Assembly (NCBI GenBank): GCA_025449635.1
Contig: JANWIZ010000044.1
Span: forward strand, 1-38,400
Direction: 5' to 3'
DNA from: Patescibacteria group bacterium
GTDB taxonomy: Bacteria > Patescibacteriota > Microgenomatia > Woykebacterales > RBG-16-39-9b
DNA: 38,400 bases
Shown here: piece after piece, positions 22,017-30,043 of the stretch
Position numbering within the stretch: the stretch's first letter is position 1
How the letters are laid out: every line of letters begins with the position of its first letter
Made by a program: the position numbers and the translations under genes
Notes under the pieces: model-generated
Databases searched by the model: none
Told to the model about the DNA's origin: nothing
Seen by the model: only the letters and a program-made list of their open reading frames with translations

Positions 22017-23765
22017 ATGCCTGAACCTGTCCCAAGCCCAATGCCCAATAGCCAAGATTCTACCTCTACTCCTTCAACTGGAACTATAAATTTTTATACC
22101 CAAGACTTAAATCAACTCAAACAATCAGTTGAGAAATTTAAAGCGACCGGTCAAGTTGACCCCGGTGAACTTGATTTTGCCAAAAAGGAAATCTTACCTA
22201 AAATTGGACTCAAAAGTGAAGAGATAGATGATTTGGGACCAGTTGGAGTCATGGTCAGACTACAAAACGAAATTGAGAAAGGTTCGCTTGGAGATCTCGG
22301 CAATAAACCTAACACTGAAGAGAAGGACTCCACCGTAAATGTGGAGACTAGTACACCAAAACCAAACGGTACACTACCTCCAAAACAAGGAGCTGAAGCG
22401 TCTTTGCCAGAAACTTTAACAAATAGTGATATAAAAGAGTTGACCCAAAATCTCAGTAGTGAAATTGATCAGGAAATAAAGCGCCAAATCGCCGAGAAAC
22501 ATGCTCTCGATCTAGCTCAGGAAAAAATTGATAAAGTCTTAAGCAGTGACGAATCAAAACCCCTCGAACAACCTGTGGTTGAAGAAAAAATACAACCAGT
22601 CCCAGCAGCAATTCCAAACGAGAAAAAAATTGAGGTTCGAACAGAACCGTCTCCAATCCCTGATGAAATCGTGGCAAGCTTAGACCCCTTAGCTCAAAGT
22701 GTTGAACACGCCTTAAAGAATTTGAAAGAAGGTAGCAAAGTTGGCAGTGAGTGGGAGCTCAAAAAAATACTGACAACAAGTTTTGGCAATAATAAATCTC
22801 CGTTCTATGAACTTGAAAACCAGGAGGGAGCAAAATGGACGCTGAGCCCTGAAGAAATGAAAGACGCACTACGTTCGCAGATTTTAGCTGATCAAAAAGA
22901 AAAGGAAATTAAAGATGAAAAACCAACACTTGGAGTTTCGAAAATACAACACCCAGCACTGCACCCAATCGAAGCTAAAAAATTAGTTTCAAACGTAATT
23001 ACCAAACCGCTCGAGCAAATTATTAAAACCGTTCGAAAGGAAAATCCACCAAAACTTCCAATTGAAGACAAAACGGGGATCAAAAAGATCAAAATTGATT
23101 TACCAGAAACAAAACATCACGAAGACAAACCAATAGTTATTGCTGAAAAGCCCTTAGAAAAGCAAGTTGTTAATAAACCTCCTCTCCACCAAACCGAGGA
23201 GCACAAATCCAATGTAACTATCGAGTCTACAAACCTAAGCCAAAAGCAAATCGATTTTATTGCCAAAGTTCATTCTGATAAAGACAGCTGGCGCGCTTTT
23301 ACCTCTTTCAATGCAGAACAGTGGGGTAACGTTAATCAACTTTACAAAGACGGTAAATTGATTGATCTAGGAATCGATGCTCACCCGTTGATCGATAAAT
23401 TGACTGACCCAGAATTTACAGAAACTATCGATATTCGCAAAGGTGATACTTTTAGCAAAATTTTAGAGGATGCTGGCTACAATTTGTCTTACACTGCGGA
23501 TGACTCAAAAATCATTGGCTCTCATTTAATTGCAAACCATCAGTTTCTAATTGAAGCTTCAAAAAAAGCCGAGGTTAGCGGTTTTACGACTAGTAATGTC
23601 CCAACCGATAAGGAGATCATTGATCTGATACACGCAGCTCAAAACGGTAATCATGAAGCCTTTTACCAACTGCAAGAACCTTTTCATCAACTACCTGTTA
23701 ACGGTAAGTTCAGAGTGGTTAAGCCCAATAATTTAGAGGAACTTAAAAGTTTCTTTAGAAAGTAA
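22017..23765 (+). CDS. 582-aa unknown protein, disordered middle and folded C-terminus
   Basis: 582 aa. Three parts can be seen: a helical N-terminus (~20-85, FYTQDLNQLKQSVEKFKATG), a long Pro/Glu/Lys-rich middle (~85-410) with a small folded stretch near 235-290 (KVGSEWELKKILTTSF ... GAKWTLSPEEMKDAL), and a folded C-terminal ~175 residues (LSQKQIDFIAKVHSDKDSW ...). Within the latter, IRKGDTFSKILEDAGYNL weakly resembles a LysM start. No signal peptide or membrane helix, so probably cytoplasmic. Not recognised. The EamA gene follows after 8 nt, so they may share a transcript. Confidence 0.6.
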   Translation: MPEPVPSPMPNSQDSTSTPSTGTINFYTQDLNQLKQSVEKFKATGQVDPGELDFAKKEILPKIGLKSEEIDDLGPVGVMVRLQNEIEKGSLGDLGNKPNTEEKDSTVNVETSTPKPNGTLPPKQGAEASLPETLTNSDIKELTQNLSSEIDQEIKRQIAEKHALDLAQEKIDKVLSSDESKPLEQPVVEEKIQPVPAAIPNEKKIEVRTEPSPIPDEIVASLDPLAQSVEHALKNLKEGSKVGSEWELKKILTTSFGNNKSPFYELENQEGAKWTLSPEEMKDALRSQILADQKEKEIKDEKPTLGVSKIQHPALHPIEAKKLVSNVITKPLEQIIKTVRKENPPKLPIEDKTGIKKIKIDLPETKHHEDKPIVIAEKPLEKQVVNKPPLHQTEEHKSNVTIESTNLSQKQIDFIAKVHSDKDSWRAFTSFNAEQWGNVNQLYKDGKLIDLGIDAHPLIDKLTDPEFTETIDIRKGDTFSKILEDAGYNLSYTADDSKIIGSHLIANHQFLIEASKKAEVSGFTTSNVPTDKEIIDLIHAAQNGNHEAFYQLQEPFHQLPVNGKFRVVKPNNLEELKSFFRK

Positions 23766-23773
23766 TTTTTCCA

Positions 23774-24691
23774 ATGGACAAAAAAACACTTGGAGTGATT
23801 GTCTTGCTAATAACTGCTGTCATTTGGGGTTTAACTTTACCTTTAATGAAAGCAAATTTGACAGTTATTCCCCCACTAACTATAGCTTTTTTAAGATTTT
23901 TAATAGCGAGTGCGTTAGCTTTACTTTTCAGTGAACTAAAGGGTCTGAAACTTAAAGATGTAGCTTTGATCGGTCTTTGTGCAGTTTTTGGAATTAGTTT
24001 GCATATTGGTTTACTTTTAATTGGTTTGCGAAATACGAGTGCAGTTGATGCCACCTTTTTACTAGCTTTGAGCCCAATTGTTACTTCTTTTCTGGCAGTT
24101 TTAACTTTGTCTGAAAAAATCAGCACCGCTCATTTAGTCGGTTTGTTTGCTGCTTTTTTTGGTACTTTTATCTACATTGTTCTACCTGATCTAAAAAACC
24201 TCGATACAGCAATTAATTTAGGCGGTAATTTACTAATTCTTGGTTCTCTATTAACTGGGGGTATTTATATAATCGGTTCTAAAAAGCTCTTTGAAACCTA
24301 TCACCCTTCATCCATTGCCGCTGTTTCATTTATCGTCGGTATGATATCTTTCTTTCCTGGAGCAATTGTAGAATATGTACAAAACCCAGTTTGGGTTGGT
24401 CAGGTTTCACTTTTCAATGTTATTTCAATTCTGTTCTTAGGTATTTTTTCCTCTTTTATTGCTTTCTTAGCCTTTGAGTGGGGTTTATCTAAGGTAGCAG
24501 TTCATGTAAATTCTACTATCAGTTATCTGACACCAATAGTTTCAATTCTGGTTGCAACTACTTTCTTGGGAGAGCAAATTCACAGTACATTTTTGCTAAG
24601 CGTTGGCTTTATAGCTATTGGTATTTTTCTGGTCTCCAAACATCAGCCACAATTACACCCTCATTTTCACAGTCGTACTCACAGAGTTTAA
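23774..24691 (+). CDS. EamA/DMT-family transporter
   Basis: 305 aa, standard length. Ten membrane helices in two EamA repeats: the first opens LGVIVLLITAVIWGLTLPLMK, the second near INLGGNLLILGSLLTGGIYII. The typical end-of-repeat motif LALSPIVTSFLAVLTLSEK and its counterpart SYLTPIVSILVATTFLGEQ are both present. Such proteins export amino acids, nucleotides or other metabolites. The C-terminus is His-rich (SKHQPQLHPHFHSRTHRV), unusual for the family and possibly metal-binding. It starts 8 nt after the 582-aa gene. Confidence 0.88.
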   Translation: MDKKTLGVIVLLITAVIWGLTLPLMKANLTVIPPLTIAFLRFLIASALALLFSELKGLKLKDVALIGLCAVFGISLHIGLLLIGLRNTSAVDATFLLALSPIVTSFLAVLTLSEKISTAHLVGLFAAFFGTFIYIVLPDLKNLDTAINLGGNLLILGSLLTGGIYIIGSKKLFETYHPSSIAAVSFIVGMISFFPGAIVEYVQNPVWVGQVSLFNVISILFLGIFSSFIAFLAFEWGLSKVAVHVNSTISYLTPIVSILVATTFLGEQIHSTFLLSVGFIAIGIFLVSKHQPQLHPHFHSRTHRV

Positions 24692-24699
24692 CAATATTC

Positions 24700-24728
24700 T
24701 TGATTGAACCTCAATTTTGTGCTATTAT
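24700..24728 (+). promoter_or_regulatory. Promoter of rpmE
   Basis: TTGATT (24700-24705), exactly 17 nt, TATTAT (24723-24728) with extended-10 TGC. Only 11 nt remain before the ATG at 24740, so the leader is about 4-5 nt. Confidence 0.65.
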
Positions 24729-24739
24729 CCATCTCTGTT

Positions 24740-25090
24740 ATGGAAAACGAGACCGCAACTGCATCTGCAGAAGCCGAAATCAAAATTGAAAAACAAGAAT
24801 CAGTAAAGCAGCCAAGCACGATTAATTACTTTGAAGCGGCGAAGATTACCTGTGCTTGCGGAAATACTTTTACCACCGGCTCAACCAAGCCAGAGATTCG
24901 AGTTGAAATCTGCAATAATTGCCACCCCTTCTTTACAGGTCAAGAAAAATTTGTTGATACAGAAGGAAGAGTTGAACGCTTCCAAAGATTGAGTGCAGCT
25001 AAAAAAGAGCCTAAGGCAAAAAAAGAAATCGAGAAAAAATCCGAACAGCCTAAAACTCTAAAAGAGATGCTCATGTCCTTAGACAAATAA
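24740..25090 (+). CDS. rpmE: Ribosomal protein bL31 with terminal extensions
   Basis: 116 aa from ATG 24740; the ORF-track TTG at 24704 overlaps the promoter and is rejected. The core (~30-78) matches zinc-containing bL31: [36 protein letters not shown], with four cysteines for zinc. It bridges the 50S and 30S subunits. The ~28-residue N-terminal and ~38-residue Lys-rich C-terminal extensions make it much longer than the usual 66-90 aa. It begins the rpmE-prfA-prmC cluster common in bacteria. Confidence 0.92.
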   Translation: MENETATASAEAEIKIEKQESVKQPSTINYFEAAKITCACGNTFTTGSTKPEIRVEICNNCHPFFTGQEKFVDTEGRVERFQRLSAAKKEPKAKKEIEKKSEQPKTLKEMLMSLDK

Positions 25091-25125
25091 CCTGTTTTAA
25101 AAACTCATCCCTCAAACTCCGTTTT

Positions 25126-25134
25126 TGATACAAT
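25126..25134 (+). promoter_or_regulatory. Extended -10 box of prfA
   Basis: TGA-TACAAT (TACAAT at 25129-25134), 14 nt before the prfA ATG; no clear -35. Fits the short-leader pattern seen elsewhere in the window. Confidence 0.4.
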
Positions 25135-25148
25135 CATTCTAACAAACC

Positions 25149-26093
25149 ATGGATTATTTAAAAGAGCAAATACAAAAACTAGAACAAAGAATTGCAGAAG
25201 CTAAGATTCTTCTTTCTGATACCGAACTAGCACCTTTGGCTGAAAGCGAGATAGCAAAACTCGAAGAAGAAAAAAAGTCCTTGGAATCTTCTCATGCAAA
25301 ATCCTCTCAAAGTGATTCTGAGTCTATAGATTCTCACAACTCTATTCTTGAGATTCGAGCTGCCGCTGGTGGTGATGAAGCGGGGCTGTTTGCCAGCGCT
25401 TTATATCGAATGTATACCCGGTTCGCAACGCTCAAAGGCTGGAAAGTTGAACAACTTTCAATCAATGAAGGTGGCATAGGTAACCTCAAAGAGGTAGTGG
25501 CAAAAATAACTGGAAAAGATTCGTATGGATTACTAAAGTTTGAAAGTGGGGTTCATCGCGTTCAGAGAGTTCCCGAAACCGAAAGTTCTGGACGAATTCA
25601 TACTTCGACAATAACTGTAGCCGTCCTACCAGAACTTGAAGATAAAGATTTTCATATAAATGAGTCTGACCTGAAGATCGATACTTTTCATGCTAGTGGT
25701 CATGGTGGTCAAAATGTTCAAAAAGTAGAAACTGCTGTCCGTATCACTCATATCCCAACAGGCACGATTGCTAGCTGTCAAACTGAAAGGTCACAATTTC
25801 AAAACAAGGAAAAGGCTTTGGCTATTGTACGATCAAGAGTTTATGAAGCCGAGCAGGAAAGAAAAATGTCGGCTATCGCTAAGGATCGCAAACTTCAAGT
25901 TGGTACTGGCGATCGAAGCGAAAAAATTCGAACCTACAACTACCCACAAGACCGTATCACAGACCATAGAATTTCTAAATCTTGGCACAATATAGAGGAA
26001 ATACTTGATGGATCTCTTGAACAACTTTTATCCGACCTTCAGAAAGCTAACGAAGAAAGCAGTGGTGATGTTGACAATAGCTCAAGCTCTTAA
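25149..26093 (+). CDS. prfA: Peptide chain release factor 1
   Basis: 314 aa, shorter than the usual ~360 because the N-terminal helical domain is reduced. Markers: the [22 protein letters not shown] domain start, the stop-codon recognition region [17 protein letters not shown] (a PxT-type tripeptide, so RF1 not RF2), and the catalytic [18 protein letters not shown] with GGQ. RF1 releases peptides at UAA and UAG. Its likely modifier PrmC is encoded directly downstream, overlapping by 26 nt. Confidence 0.95.
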   Translation: MDYLKEQIQKLEQRIAEAKILLSDTELAPLAESEIAKLEEEKKSLESSHAKSSQSDSESIDSHNSILEIRAAAGGDEAGLFASALYRMYTRFATLKGWKVEQLSINEGGIGNLKEVVAKITGKDSYGLLKFESGVHRVQRVPETESSGRIHTSTITVAVLPELEDKDFHINESDLKIDTFHASGHGGQNVQKVETAVRITHIPTGTIASCQTERSQFQNKEKALAIVRSRVYEAEQERKMSAIAKDRKLQVGTGDRSEKIRTYNYPQDRITDHRISKSWHNIEEILDGSLEQLLSDLQKANEESSGDVDNSSSS

Positions 26094-26823
26094 AAACTCA
26101 AAGATTCCTTTGGTTGAAGCCGAGATTATACTCGCTTTTTTATTAAAGAAAGACCGTAGCTACCTCAATGCTTATTCTGAGCAGAAGTTATTACCTCAAA
26201 CTAAAACTCTATTTCAGAACTTTGTAAAACGCCGCAAAAGCAGCGAACCATTAGCTTATATTCTCGGTTTTAAAGAGTTCTTTGGACTTAAATTTATTGT
26301 AAACAATTCTGTTTTAATCCCAAGACCAGAAACAGAAGAAATGGTGATGAAGGCGCTTTCGTTTATTAAAACTAAGAAAAACCCACTTGTAGCTGATGTT
26401 GGAACTGGATCAGGCTGTATTGCTATAGCAATCGGAAAGAGCAACCCAAACTCAATTGTATTAGCAAGCGATGTCTCAACTGCGGCTCTCAATATGGCGC
26501 GAAAGAATGCGAAATTGAATAATGTCACTAATATTGAGTTTAGGAAGCAAGATTTGCTCTCTGGGTCAAAAGAAAAATTTGATTTAATTGTTTCAAATTT
26601 GCCGTATATACCAACTTCAAAATGGCGCCGGTTGGAAAAAAATATTAAAACTTTCGAGCCTAGACTGGCACTCGATTCGGGAGAAAATAGCATGCAGATT
26701 TACAATAGGCTTTTCAAGCAAGCTGTCGGTAAGTTAAGAAAAAACGGGAAACTTTTTTATGAGTTAGACGGAAAAGTTATTGAACTTTCGGCGGACGATC
26801 TAGCGGAAACGGCTCGGGAATAA
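26068..26823 (+). CDS. prmC: Release-factor glutamine methyltransferase PrmC, short C-terminus
   Basis: 251 aa from ATG 26068; the ORF-track start at 26005 is inside prfA and the protein from 26068 already begins like the family ([21 protein letters not shown]). Substrate-recognition helices are followed by [26 protein letters not shown], the SAM motif [15 protein letters not shown] and the catalytic-site SNLPYIP, where PrmC normally has NPPY. It methylates Gln of GGQ in release factors. After [11 protein letters not shown] only ~15 residues remain, about 25 fewer than E. coli PrmC, and the 3' end overlaps the convergent cohesin-like gene by 47 nt. Confidence 0.85.
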   Translation: MLTIAQALKNSKIPLVEAEIILAFLLKKDRSYLNAYSEQKLLPQTKTLFQNFVKRRKSSEPLAYILGFKEFFGLKFIVNNSVLIPRPETEEMVMKALSFIKTKKNPLVADVGTGSGCIAIAIGKSNPNSIVLASDVSTAALNMARKNAKLNNVTNIEFRKQDLLSGSKEKFDLIVSNLPYIPTSKWRRLEKNIKTFEPRLALDSGENSMQIYNRLFKQAVGKLRKNGKLFYELDGKVIELSADDLAETARE

Positions 26824-27472
26824 ATACATCCTCTTTTGGTTTTCTATTCTTTAGAACATACCAAGCTCCAAGAGCCAAAGCAATCACAATCAAAAGAAAA
26901 ATTGGTAGTGGATTAATTGGTTTTGAAGCAGCTTGCTTCCTTGCAGCCTCGATTTTCTCTGGACTCGCAGTTACCGAGTAGTTACCATTTTTTACTTCTG
27001 TGAGAGAATCCTTAGAACTTGTGTGCAAAACTACATTTGAGTCAGTTGTAGACCCGCTGGTAAAAGAAAGATCTACTCTCGTACCTCCAGTGTTTATGAC
27101 TTCAAAGATAGCTGTAAGAACCACGACTTCATTTGTTATCAAAAGTCCCTCTGCTGGCGAGATTGCAGACACTTTCAACTGCCCTCCGTCGACCACTTCT
27201 TTTGGATAATTCGAAAAGAAGGTTCCTTTCTTTACCTCCTTTACCTTCAAGGTTTTGGTTTCAAAGGTTAGTACAATATCGACACCATCTACCACTTCTC
27301 CATTGGCTTGAAGCACAACATCAACAACTAAATCCTTGCCTTCCTCAACATTCCCAAAAGGCGGGTTTAATACCAAACTTGAGGCTTGCACTAGGGACAA
27401 AATTGGTATGCTCAAGAAAATCAAACCAAGCAACGGAAGAAAAATAATTTTGAATAGCAGAATTAACTTCAT
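26777..27472 (-). CDS. Secreted cohesin-like domain protein with C-terminal anchor
   Basis: 231 aa. Signal peptide (LLGLIFLSIPILSLVQA, cleavage near residue 30). Residues ~33-165 read as a cohesin-type beta sandwich (LNPPFGNVEEGKDLVVDVVLQANGEVVDGVDIVLTF ... LKVSAISPAEG ... AIFEVINTGGTRVDLSF). A single membrane helix (LPIFLLIVIALALGAWYVL, ~190-208) and a short Pro-rich tail follow, so the domain is displayed outside. Cohesins bind dockerins in cellulosomes, but stand-alone cohesin folds occur widely in bacteria without them. No dockerin is seen here. It is next to htrA, on the same strand. Confidence 0.65.
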   Translation of the reverse strand: MKLILLFKIIFLPLLGLIFLSIPILSLVQASSLVLNPPFGNVEEGKDLVVDVVLQANGEVVDGVDIVLTFETKTLKVKEVKKGTFFSNYPKEVVDGGQLKVSAISPAEGLLITNEVVVLTAIFEVINTGGTRVDLSFTSGSTTDSNVVLHTSSKDSLTEVKNGNYSVTASPEKIEAARKQAASKPINPLPIFLLIVIALALGAWYVLKNRKPKEDVFIPEPFPLDRPPKVQ

Positions 27473-27557
27473 TATTTTAAGTAATAATTTAAGTTTACCA
27501 AAAAAAATGAAGAATCTACAGAATCAATCACGAATAATTGTTTAAATAAGGTAATTT

Positions 27558-28739
27558 TTAATTAGCAGTATTTTCTGTCAGAGTTGCTGTTAGCTTTATT
27601 TTTTTCTTATCTCGATCTATCTCGATCGAAACTTTTTGACCAACCTTTAGTTTGTTCAAAATTGCAACTATGTCATTATTCTCATTTACGCTTTCCTCAT
27701 TTAATTTGGTGATAATATCTCCAGGAACAACCCCAGCTTTATCAGCTGGAGATCCGCTCACAACCCGTCTAACAAAAGCGCCTGCAGCAAGATTCTGAAC
27801 TTTTGCAACTGCTTGATCAATGATTTGGTAAGCAATACCGAGATAAGGCTTAATGATTCGCCCATCTTTCTTGTACTGATCCAAAATCTCCTTAACCTGA
27901 TTAATTGGAATAACAAAACCAATATTTTGTGCATTAGTTGAAACTGCAAAATTAACTCCGACGACTTTTCCAGATAGGTCTAAGAGTGGGCCTCCGGAAT
28001 TTCCGGGATTCAAGGCAGCATCTGTTTGAATAACATTTTGGAGGGTTTCTCTTCCTGAGGATTGATTGCTACAACTTCCACCACCTGCCGTTATCCCACG
28101 ACCAAGTCCAGAGACTACTCCAACAGTCACGCTATTCTGAAACTGACCCAAAGCATTTCCAATTGCGATTACTCTCTGTCCTGGTCGTAAAGAACTCGGG
28201 TCACTGCTACCAAACTCTAACGCTGGCAAGTCTTTGGCACTAACTTTTAATATAGCGATATCATTGGAAGGGTCAAGATCAATTTGCTTTACGTCATATG
28301 TTTTTTGATCCTTTGTAACAACTGCGTAATCATATTGGTTGTCACAAACAACATGGTTATTGGTTATTATGATTCCACTAGAATCCACAATAAATCCTGT
28401 ACCGATACCTTCTTGATCTGAAACTGAACCTCTATCTGGATCGAAACTAACGGTTTTGGCAACAATCGACACTACAGAAGCTGATGATTTTTCAACAACA
28501 TCGATAATTGCCGATTCTTCAACTGTACGAACAATTTTTTCGCCAAATTTTATACTTTCGGTTGTTTGGGGCTTTAGAAAACTAGGAATACTACTTTTGA
28601 AAGGTAGACTTTGATACCAAGTCGGATAAGATATTCCGATAATAATCCCAGCTAAAAGTCCACCGAATGCCAATACACCTATTCCAACAATAAAGATTAT
28701 TCTCTTATCAATTTTTTGATAGACAGATTTCAGTTCCAT
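27558..28739 (-). CDS. HtrA/DegP-family serine protease with one PDZ domain
   Basis: 393 aa. N-terminal anchor helix (~14-36, IIFIVGIGVLAFGGLLAGIII), then the trypsin-like domain with the catalytic triad: His in IIITNNHVVCDN, Asp in PSNDIAILKV, Ser in NPGNSGGPLLD. One PDZ domain covers ~295-385 (AGAFVRRVVSGSPADKAGVVPGDIITKLN). This is the DegS/HtrA layout: a membrane-tethered protease acting outside the membrane on misfolded proteins. It has its own TGT-TATAAT promoter and follows the Ctp protease on the same strand. Confidence 0.95.
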   Translation of the reverse strand: MELKSVYQKIDKRIIFIVGIGVLAFGGLLAGIIIGISYPTWYQSLPFKSSIPSFLKPQTTESIKFGEKIVRTVEESAIIDVVEKSSASVVSIVAKTVSFDPDRGSVSDQEGIGTGFIVDSSGIIITNNHVVCDNQYDYAVVTKDQKTYDVKQIDLDPSNDIAILKVSAKDLPALEFGSSDPSSLRPGQRVIAIGNALGQFQNSVTVGVVSGLGRGITAGGGSCSNQSSGRETLQNVIQTDAALNPGNSGGPLLDLSGKVVGVNFAVSTNAQNIGFVIPINQVKEILDQYKKDGRIIKPYLGIAYQIIDQAVAKVQNLAAGAFVRRVVSGSPADKAGVVPGDIITKLNEESVNENNDIVAILNKLKVGQKVSIEIDRDKKKIKLTATLTENTAN

Positions 28740-28748
28740 TTTCGAATT

Positions 28749-28760
28749 TTTATTATAACA
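28749..28760 (-). promoter_or_regulatory. Extended -10 promoter of the htrA-like gene
   Basis: Minus strand TGT-TATAAT (TATAAT at 28757-28752), 12 nt before the ATG at 28739. No good -35. The leader would be ~5 nt, with no room for a Shine-Dalgarno. Confidence 0.6.
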
Positions 28761-28812
28761 TTTTAGTCACAGATCCCAGTTGCTAAAAAAACAAATTTAC
28801 GCTCTCCCCACT

Positions 28813-30027
28813 CTATTTCAAAATCTCCATAGCTTTGTCCATCTGAGGATCCCTCTCAGCTGATATATCGTCTTCAGTTAGCTTGATTTCTGTATCGGGT
28901 TTTATACCCTTTTCGTGAATCCAATTGCCGTTAGGTGTCAGCCATTTAGCGACAGTAATATGCAAGCCACCCCCATCCTTGAGATCTGTCACTGATTGAA
29001 CCACTCCTTTACCAAAACTTTTTTGCCCAACAATTGTAGCCTTCTTGTAGTCTTGTAGTGCGCCAGCAACTATTTCCGAGGCTGAAGCACTACCCTCATT
29101 GATTAGTACAACAACATTTACACCAATCAACCTACCAGTTCGATTTGAGGTTAGTTTTTCCTGTTTTCCATTGTAATCTTCTTGAATCACGACAACACTA
29201 TTTTGAGGCAAAAATTCTCCAGCAACATAAATTGCAGAATCTAACCTACCACCTGGATCATTACGCAAATCCAAAATCAATTTTTGACTTCCAGAAACCT
29301 TAATATTATTCACAACACTATCCCATTCCGCATTAGTATTATCACCAAATCTACTAATGGAAACGACCTTAGTATCACCTTTCGTTTCCTCTTTTACAGT
29401 TTTGATTGTAATTTTGTCTCGAGTTAATTCAAAATCAAGAGGTTCAGTTTTACCTTCTCTGACAATTGAAAGTTTTACTTTTGTACCAGCTTTTCCTCGA
29501 ATAAGTTTTACTGCATCAGCAATAGTAAATTTACTAGTATCTTTATCATCAATTAAAACAATCTGATCTCCTGCTTTGATTCCAGCCTTACTGGCTGGAG
29601 AACTATCAAGCGGGGCAACAACAACTAACTTGCTTTCCTTAACTCCTAGTTCAATCCCAACCCCCTCGAAAACCCCGGATAGTTCGTTGGTAAATGTTTT
29701 GTTCGATTCCGGATCGTAATAAGAAGTGTACGGATCACCAGCCGCTTCAACCAGACCAGAAATTGCCCCTTGTACCAATTTTTGACCTGACAGATCGCTT
29801 TTATTTAAAAATGTAGTATTTAACTTATCCCATACTTCCCAAAATGTAGAAAAATCAACTTCATCTTTAGAATAAAGCTTGCTTAGCACATTGTATTTTG
29901 GCTGCTCATTACCCGGCAAAAAAGGCAGTTCAACACTCCTGCCAACCCAAATACCCAAGACAAACAGAAAAATTGCTAAAATAAACTTTGTAAAATTTTG
30001 GTTAAAATAGTTCTGTTTTGGTTCCAT
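28813..30027 (-). CDS. S41 C-terminal processing peptidase (Ctp/Prc family)
   Basis: 404 aa from ATG 30027; the ORF-track start at 30090 runs back into the upstream gene. One membrane helix (~14-32, FILAIFLFVLGIWVG). A PDZ domain lies near 120-200 (GVFEGVGIELGVKESKLVVVAPLDSSPASKAGIKAGDQIVLI). The catalytic domain has Ser in GSASASEIVAGALQD (near 314) and Lys in GQKSFGKGVVQ (near 339), the Ser-Lys dyad of this family. It trims C-termini of exported proteins. It follows the 352-aa gene by 16 nt. Confidence 0.94.
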   Translation of the reverse strand: MEPKQNYFNQNFTKFILAIFLFVLGIWVGRSVELPFLPGNEQPKYNVLSKLYSKDEVDFSTFWEVWDKLNTTFLNKSDLSGQKLVQGAISGLVEAAGDPYTSYYDPESNKTFTNELSGVFEGVGIELGVKESKLVVVAPLDSSPASKAGIKAGDQIVLIDDKDTSKFTIADAVKLIRGKAGTKVKLSIVREGKTEPLDFELTRDKITIKTVKEETKGDTKVVSISRFGDNTNAEWDSVVNNIKVSGSQKLILDLRNDPGGRLDSAIYVAGEFLPQNSVVVIQEDYNGKQEKLTSNRTGRLIGVNVVVLINEGSASASEIVAGALQDYKKATIVGQKSFGKGVVQSVTDLKDGGGLHITVAKWLTPNGNWIHEKGIKPDTEIKLTEDDISAERDPQMDKAMEILK

Positions 30028-30043
30028 TAAAATCTGTCTTTGT

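Noticed and set aside
25149-26093. Altered stop-codon recognition in RF1 (PET instead of PAT/PVT)
   Set aside because: The middle residue of the PxT tripeptide varies naturally among RF1 proteins; Pro and Thr are kept, and genes here end in both TAA/TAG and TGA as in the standard code.
26256-26693. 145-aa minus-strand ORF inside prmC
   Set aside because: Opposite strand to the SAM-binding domain of prmC, no recognisable motifs; a shadow.
26777-27472. Cellulosome component
   Set aside because: Only a single cohesin-like domain with a membrane anchor; no dockerin, scaffoldin repeats or glycosidases nearby.
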